Source of the DNA: Streptomyces omiyaensis
GTDB lineage: Bacteria; Actinomycetota; Actinomycetes; Streptomycetales; Streptomycetaceae
Direction of reading: 5' to 3'
DNA: 64,000 nt
Assembly: GCF_014650895.1 (NCBI RefSeq)
Contig: NZ_BMVV01000033.1
Location: 1-64,000, forward strand
The notes below the pieces were generated by a model, which saw only the letters and a list, made by a program, of their open reading frames with translations, ran no database searches and was not told where the DNA came from. This document shows positions 59,512 to 64,000 of the stretch, piece after piece; positions within the stretch are counted from its first letter, which is position 1; every line of letters starts with the position of its first letter. A program made the position numbers and the translations under genes.

Positions 59512-59934
59512 TCAGTCCTCGTCGAAGCCGCGAAACGTACCCGATCCGTCGACGGCGTCGGCGAACTCCGCGAAGTCCATGTTGGCGAGGGTGAGGTTGG
59601 CCGAGACGTCGGGGAACCATCGGGCCGGGACCCTGAACGTCCGCCCGGGTTCCTCCGAGAGGTCCACGGCCAGGAGCGGGTGATCCGGCTCGCTCATCGT
59701 GGTCGCGTCCGCCAGGAACACGTCGCCGATCCGGGCGTTCTCGTCCGCGGCCGACTCCTCGTCCACCAACGCCCGGACTTCCACGCCGGCGAAGCGCAGC
59801 TCGCTGACGTACGTGGCGTGGGAGGACTCGTCGGTCGCGTCGAGTGCGGCACGCACCGCGTCCCAGGACCCGTCGTCACCGAAGTCGGTGCGCAGGACGA
59901 GCGAGGTCAGGTCGTCAGGCTGAGGAAGAGGCAT
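59512..59934 (-). CDS. DUF6924-like hypothetical protein
   Basis: Protein of 140 aa, acidic. SLVLRTDFGDDGSWDAVRAA, GDVFLADATTM, HPLLAVDLSEEPGRTFRVP and NMDFAEFADAVDGSGTFRGF match the DUF6924 pattern as I recall it. No signal peptide. Function unknown. ATG at 59934. Confidence 0.75.
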   Translation of the reverse strand: MPLPQPDDLTSLVLRTDFGDDGSWDAVRAALDATDESSHATYVSELRFAGVEVRALVDEESAADENARIGDVFLADATTMSEPDHPLLAVDLSEEPGRTFRVPARWFPDVSANLTLANMDFAEFADAVDGSGTFRGFDED

Positions 59935-60277
59935 CCGATGATCCTCTCACTCGCCACCGACAACGCCCCCGGAACCGCCTCCTCGACCGCCCCCGACACC
60001 GCTGTTGACGCCGCCCCGGCATGCCGCCCCCCTGTCCCCACCCACGGGGACGGATCGCCCCTCGCGTGCGAGAACCGGTCCGTTCCCTCCGGGGAACGCC
60101 GCCCGTGCAGGGCTTCCGAGGCGGAGCGCGGGCGCGCGGCGCGAGTCTGTCCCGGGGGCGGACGTCCACGTCGGAATCCTGCCGGAAGCCGGCGGCCGTC
60201 CCTGCTGGACTGGTGGTCGTCTTCCGCACCCCCCACCTTGCGCCCCGCAGGTGACGGCACCCTTCAGGACGGGACCC
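59935..60277. other. no gene recognised
   Basis: Pro/Ala/Arg-rich open frames only, with mixed third-position bias. It probably holds the promoter of the MFS gene; no clear -35/-10 pair is seen. Confidence 0.45.
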
Positions 60278-61489
60278 ATGTCCACAGCGACCACCGCTTC
60301 TTCCCCGCACCCCGCGTTACCGCCGGACCGCTCGCCCCTGCTTTCCTGGCTGGCCGTCGTCTCGGTGACGCTGGGGATCTTCTCGATCGTCACCACCGAG
60401 ATCCTGCCGATCGGCCTGCTGACCTCGATCGGATCGAGTTTCGACGTCTCGGACGGAACGGCCGGTCTCATGATGACCATGCCGGGATTCCTCGCCGCGG
60501 TCTCGGCGCCCCTGGTCACCGTGGCGACGGGACGGATCGACCGGCGGCTCATGCTGGGGGTGTTCGTCCTCCTGCTGGCGCTCGCCAACGTCCTGGCGGC
60601 CGTCGCGACGGACTACGGGACGGTGCTGGTGTCCCGCGTCCTGGTGGGCGTCACCATCGGCGGGTTCTGGTCCATCGCGGCCGGGCTCGCCGGGCAGCTC
60701 GTGCCCGCGCGTTCCGCGGGCCGGGCGACCGCGGTGATCTTCTCGGCGGTGCCGCTCGGATCGGTGCTCGGGGTGCCGCTGGGCACGTACGTCGGTGACG
60801 CCGCGGGGTGGCGGACCGCGTTCCTCGTCATGGGCGGCTTCACCCTCGCCGTCCTCGCCCTGCTGCTCCTGGTCGTCCCGCCGCTCCCCGCCGTCCGTGC
60901 GACCCGGCTCGACGTCCTCGGCGCCACGCTGCGGAGGGCACACACCCGCCTCGCCCTGGCGATGACCTTCCTCGTCGTGCTCGCCCACTTCGGTACGTAC
61001 ACCTACGTCACGCCCTTCCTGGAGCGGGTGACCGGGGCGGGCGCGGGTCTCGTCACGGTCTGCCTGCTCGTCTACGGAGCCGCCGGAATCGCCGGCAACT
61101 TCCTCGGCGGATCGGCCGTGGGCCGCCGGCCGCGCGCCACCTTCGCCGTGGTCGCCGCGATGATCGCCGGCGCGACCCTGCTCCTCCCGCTCCTCGGGCG
61201 GTGGCCCGTGGGCGCGGTGGCGCTGCTGGTCGTCTGGGGCCTCGCCTACGGGGCCGTGCCGGTCTGCTCGCAGACCTGGTTCGCCAAGGGCTCGGCCGAC
61301 GCCCCCGAGGCGTCCTCCGTCCTCTTCACCGCCTCCTTCCAGGCCACCCTCTCCACCGGTGCCCTGGCGGGAGGGGCCGTCCTCGACCGCACCTCTCCCT
61401 CCGCGGTCATGCTGCTGGGCGGTACGACGGCCGGCCTGGCGGTGCTGGTGGCCGGTGCCGGGGCCCGTGGGGCGCGGAAGCACGCGTGA
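60278..61489 (+). CDS. MFS transporter, DHA1 (12-TM) type
   Basis: Protein of 403 aa from the ATG at 60278. Twelve hydrophobic segments. Early motif TTEILPIGLLTSIGSSFDVSD is typical of the AraJ/PbuE/NepI-like subgroup; motif A region TVATGRIDRRLMLG follows TM2 and FSAVPLGSVLGVPLGTYVGD is a motif C analogue in TM5. It exports a small molecule such as a sugar, nucleoside or drug; the substrate is undetermined. No adjacent regulator. Confidence 0.88.
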   Translation: MSTATTASSPHPALPPDRSPLLSWLAVVSVTLGIFSIVTTEILPIGLLTSIGSSFDVSDGTAGLMMTMPGFLAAVSAPLVTVATGRIDRRLMLGVFVLLLALANVLAAVATDYGTVLVSRVLVGVTIGGFWSIAAGLAGQLVPARSAGRATAVIFSAVPLGSVLGVPLGTYVGDAAGWRTAFLVMGGFTLAVLALLLLVVPPLPAVRATRLDVLGATLRRAHTRLALAMTFLVVLAHFGTYTYVTPFLERVTGAGAGLVTVCLLVYGAAGIAGNFLGGSAVGRRPRATFAVVAAMIAGATLLLPLLGRWPVGAVALLVVWGLAYGAVPVCSQTWFAKGSADAPEASSVLFTASFQATLSTGALAGGAVLDRTSPSAVMLLGGTTAGLAVLVAGAGARGARKHA

Positions 61490-61818
61490 GCGAGGGCGGC
61501 GTGGGTGGTGTGGAGGCGTGGGCGGTGACGGTGGTGGCGATGGTGCCGACGGAAGCCGCCGGGAGGTGTCGGGGCGGTGGTACCGATCGACGGCTTCGGG
61601 TCTCGCCTCTCGTGCCCGGGGCGAGGCCCGGACGGCTGCCGCGTGGTGCGGGTGGAGCCGTGCCTGCCGACGACGCCCCGCGGCGCCCGGACCGGTCACG
61701 AGGACGACGCTGCCGTCGGGGACGGGCGGTAAATCGGTTGACCCGTTCGCGGGGCGCCGCTGCACTGGAGCGGTGCGCCGCGGCCGTGGCGCGCGGTCCG
61801 GGAAGGCAGCGGCAGCGC
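61490..61818. other. intergenic; no gene recognised
   Basis: Gly/Arg-rich open frames with no start signal. A -35-like TTGACC lies at 61738-61743 upstream of the acetyltransferase gene, without a convincing -10. Confidence 0.4.
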
Positions 61819-63051
61819 ATGGAGATCCGTTCGACGACCGACGAGGACCTCGCCGTCTTCGTCGACACGCTGCACACCGCGTTCGGACGCTTTCCGGAGA
61901 CCCCGGGCCCGGACGGCGGAGGGGTGTGGTGGGCGGCGCTGGAGATGGAGCGCAACGTGCTCGCGGTCGATCCCGGCGGGCGGCCCGTCGGCACCGCCGG
62001 CGCGTACTCCTTCGAGCTCACCCTTCCCGGCGGGACCGTCGTCCCCGCCTCCGGCGTGACCGCCGTGGGCGTCCTGCCCTCGCACCGGCGCCGGGGCGTG
62101 CTCAGCAGCATGATGAGGCATCAGCTCGCCGGTCTGTGGGCCCGCGGCGAGGTCCTCTCCGTCCTGCTGGCCTCCGAGGCCGTGATCTACCGCCGTTTCG
62201 GGTACGGGCCGGCGACCTCCACCCGGCGGCTGTCCGTCGCCCGCCACCAGGGCGCCTTCGCCGAGCCCCGGGCGCGCGGCGCGGCCGGCACGCGGGACCC
62301 GGGGCCGGGCCCGGGCTCGGTCGAGGTGCTGCGGCGGGCCGACTGCGGCACCGTCCTCGAAGAGGTCTACGACCGCTACCGCCGCGCCCAGCCGGGGGCG
62401 CTCTCCCGGCCGCACCGCTGGTGGGCCCTGGGCGCCGGACAGCCCCCGGTCGCCACCGCCCCGCGGTACGTCGCCCTCCACCGGGACGCCCACGGCGCCC
62501 CGGACGGCTACGCCTCCTACTCCCTCGACGGCGACACCCTGACCGTCGACGAGACCGTCACCACCGACGACGCCGTCTTCGCCGACCTGGTCCGGTTCGC
62601 GCTCGGGCACGACCTCGTCGCCCGGGTCGTCCTCGAGCACGTTCCGCCGGACCACCCGCTGCGCCACCGGTTCGCCGACTACCGCGCCGCCGAGGTCACC
62701 CAGGACACCGACTGGCTCTGGGTGCGCCTCCTCGACGTCCCCGGCGCGCTGACCGCGCGCGGCTGGTTCGCCGACGGGGAACTCGTCCTCGACGTCGACG
62801 ACCCGTTCCTCGGCGAGCGCGGACGCCACCTGCTGACCGTCCGCGACGGGAAGGCCGACTGCGTCCCGACGGACCGCCGGCCCGACCTCTCCCTGGACGT
62901 GAGCGATCTGGGCTCCCTCTACCTCGGCGGTACGGCTCCGAGCACCCTGGTGCGCGCGGGCCACATCCACGCCCACGACGCGGACGCCGCGCGCCGCGCC
63001 GACGCCCTCTTCCGTACGGAACGCCTGCCGCACTGCCTGCACTGGTTCTGA
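61819..63051 (+). CDS. Eis-type GNAT N-acetyltransferase
   Basis: Protein of 410 aa from the ATG at 61819 (MEIRSTTDEDLAVFVDTLH). N-terminal GNAT domain with the acetyl-CoA loop VGVLPSHRRRGVLSSMMRHQ, a central second GNAT-like fold and a C-terminal sterol-carrier-like domain (LSLDVSDLGSLYLGG). It ends LPHCLHWF, with the carboxyl terminus that serves in catalysis in Eis. Eis enzymes acetylate amines on aminoglycosides, lysine or peptides. Length matches the family (about 400 aa). Confidence 0.92.
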   Translation: MEIRSTTDEDLAVFVDTLHTAFGRFPETPGPDGGGVWWAALEMERNVLAVDPGGRPVGTAGAYSFELTLPGGTVVPASGVTAVGVLPSHRRRGVLSSMMRHQLAGLWARGEVLSVLLASEAVIYRRFGYGPATSTRRLSVARHQGAFAEPRARGAAGTRDPGPGPGSVEVLRRADCGTVLEEVYDRYRRAQPGALSRPHRWWALGAGQPPVATAPRYVALHRDAHGAPDGYASYSLDGDTLTVDETVTTDDAVFADLVRFALGHDLVARVVLEHVPPDHPLRHRFADYRAAEVTQDTDWLWVRLLDVPGALTARGWFADGELVLDVDDPFLGERGRHLLTVRDGKADCVPTDRRPDLSLDVSDLGSLYLGGTAPSTLVRAGHIHAHDADAARRADALFRTERLPHCLHWF

Positions 63052-63171
63052 CGGAGGACGACTCGGGAGCAGGCCAGAGGTAGAGCCGGAGCCGGAGGCA
63101 GGACAAGCCCGGGACCGGGGGCCGAGGTCCTTCGCGTCGCCGCGTGGGGCCCCGGGACCTCCCGCGTCCGC

Positions 63172-63576
63172 TCAGGCGTCCTCGGGCCAGGCGTCGCTAC
63201 GCCATTCGCGTTCCTCGGCGCCCCGGTCGCGGTGGGCGGCGAGCGCCGCGGCGAGGTCGCCGTGCACCGCGATGGCCACCCGCCCGTCACCGAAGCCGCC
63301 GCCCGCACCGCCTTCCGCACCGCCTCCCGGTACGGCGGCGAGTTCGAGCCCGCGCCCCTCCGCGGCGAGCCGCGACGCGGCCTCCGAGACCGCCAGCCGC
63401 CCCCCGTCGGACCATCCGCGCAGGCCGGTGAGGTCGAGGACCACGGGCCCGGTGCCCCGCGCCAGTGCCCAGCCGACGGCTCCCTGGAACCGTCCCACGG
63501 CCTCTTGGCCGAGAAACCCGGCCAAGGAGAGCACACCGAGGCCTGGGTGGATGGTGTAGCGCCACTCGATGGTCAT
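63172..63576 (-). CDS. STAS domain protein (anti-sigma antagonist-like)
   Basis: Protein of 134 aa with ATG at 63576. SpoIIAA/STAS pattern: beta strands in WRYTIHPGLGVLSLAGFLG, then GPVVLDLTGLRGWSDGGRLAVSEAA where the phosphorylatable Ser of DxSxxxxMDS-type sites is in GWSDGG. A Gly-rich insert (GGGAEGGAGGGFGDG) interrupts the last part. Possibly in a partner-switching signalling system; no kinase or sigma factor is adjacent. Confidence 0.83.
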   Translation of the reverse strand: MTIEWRYTIHPGLGVLSLAGFLGQEAVGRFQGAVGWALARGTGPVVLDLTGLRGWSDGGRLAVSEAASRLAAEGRGLELAAVPGGGAEGGAGGGFGDGRVAIAVHGDLAAALAAHRDRGAEEREWRSDAWPEDA

Positions 63577-63699
63577 CGTCGTCTCTCCTCGCTCCCGGCC
63601 ATGTCCCGGCCGTCCGCAGCATCCTCACCCGAGACCCCGTTCCCGTGCACGACGGTCCACGGATCGGTCACCCGTCCCGGAATGCAGACAGCGGGGCGG

Positions 63700-63776
63700 C
63701 CGGGAAGCCGGGCCGTCGGACAGTCGGACTGTCGGGAAGCCGGACAGTCGGGAAGTCGGACGGTCGGACGGTCGGG
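63700..63776. repeat. short tandem repeat, GTCGGAC units
   Basis: Variants of CGGACAGTCGG / CGGACGGTCGG / GGAAGTCGG repeat about eight times. No gene is seen in 63577-63898. Confidence 0.85.
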
Positions 63777-63898
63777 TGCCGAGGAAGCCCGGCGGCGGGG
63801 CAGGAGGGCGGTCGGGCGGCCGGTGCCGCTCGTCCGGGGCGCGTGCCCGGCCCTCCCTCCAGGCGCCCGTCACCGCGCCTCCTCCCTACGATGGCCCC

Positions 63899-64000
63899 AT
63901 GGCGGATCCCGTACGCGAACAGGTCGAGCCCCCGGCCGGGGCGGAGTCCCCTGCCCACGAGTCCCCCGTCCATCCGGGAACACCCCAGCCGCCGCAGCTC
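63899..64000 (+). CDS. hypothetical protein, 5' part (cut by window end)
   Basis: Begins ATG at 63899 (MADPVREQVEPPAGAESPAH) and runs off the window after 34 codons. The visible part is Pro/Glu-rich and disordered; no family can be assigned. No strong ribosome binding site is seen. Confidence 0.5.
   Translation, partial: MADPVREQVEPPAGAESPAHESPVHPGTPQPPQL

Overview
The window reads as a chromosomal segment of a Streptomyces-type actinomycete. G+C is very high with strong G/C bias at third codon positions, GTG and TTG starts are common, many operons have 4-bp ATGA/GTGA overlaps, and the families are typical streptomycete ones (DUF5997 beside a LysR-like sensor, DUF6328, FprB, AurF-type oxygenase, Eis-type acetyltransferase, TIGR04222-like protein). 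The window opens in the 3' end of a 5S rRNA gene, so it starts just downstream of an rRNA operon.

Layout. 0-9.5 kb: ordinary accessory and housekeeping genes (secreted beta-propeller, two-domain VOC protein, Nudix hydrolase, universal stress protein), a small protein resembling the Bacillus Cyt delta-endotoxins, and an AurF-type diiron oxygenase paired with an FprB ferredoxin-NADP reductase. 9.6-15.7 kb: exported enzymes (subtilisin-like protease, starch-binding alpha-amylase, DUF4344 lipoprotein). 15.8-18.8 kb: MarR repressor and divergent drug-type MFS pump with a triple operator, then a VOC protein. 18.9-26 kb: six-gene operon with GntR regulator, AprA/AprB-like flavoprotein-ferredoxin pair (the flavoprotein fused to HEAT repeats) and an SsuABC/TauABC-type importer. 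26-29.3 kb: MerR regulator, MerR-type promoter and a two-domain alpha/beta hydrolase. 29.4-36 kb: oligopeptide-type ABC importer facing a LacI regulator with palindromic operators. 36-45.3 kb: catabolic region (YtcJ-like amidohydrolase, TetR, MaoC, acyl-CoA ligase, ACMSD-like amidohydrolase, SDR, PaaX, DAO-type oxidase). Two copies of one TetR-like operator, 6 kb apart, tie part of this region together.

45.3-53.4 kb: HAD phosphatase, PL9-like pectate lyase, ComB-like phosphatase, several unknown proteins, and an isolated type I-E-like CRISPR array (8 repeats, 7 spacers) with no cas genes nearby. The array directly abuts a truncated APC permease. 53.6-59.1 kb: a zinc-starvation island with cysteine-free L32, S14, L28, L33, L31 and S18 ribosomal proteins, a COG0523 GTPase, a second COG0523 protein that has lost its P-loop, a decayed third COG0523 copy and a fragment of a ZnuA-like zinc-binding protein. 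Three Zur-box-like palindromes (TGAxAATG-N5-CATTxTCA) lie in front of these units. 59.5-64 kb: DUF6924-like protein, MFS transporter, Eis-type acetyltransferase, STAS protein, and a gene cut by the window edge.

How the parts work together. The clearest regulatory units are the Zur island (swap of zinc ribosomal proteins plus metallochaperones), the GntR-AprAB-ABC operon (import and probable redox catabolism of a small, perhaps sulfur-containing, compound), the LacI-Dpp importer, and the PaaX/TetR catabolic region. All functions are inferred from reading translated sequence and motifs; no database search was run.
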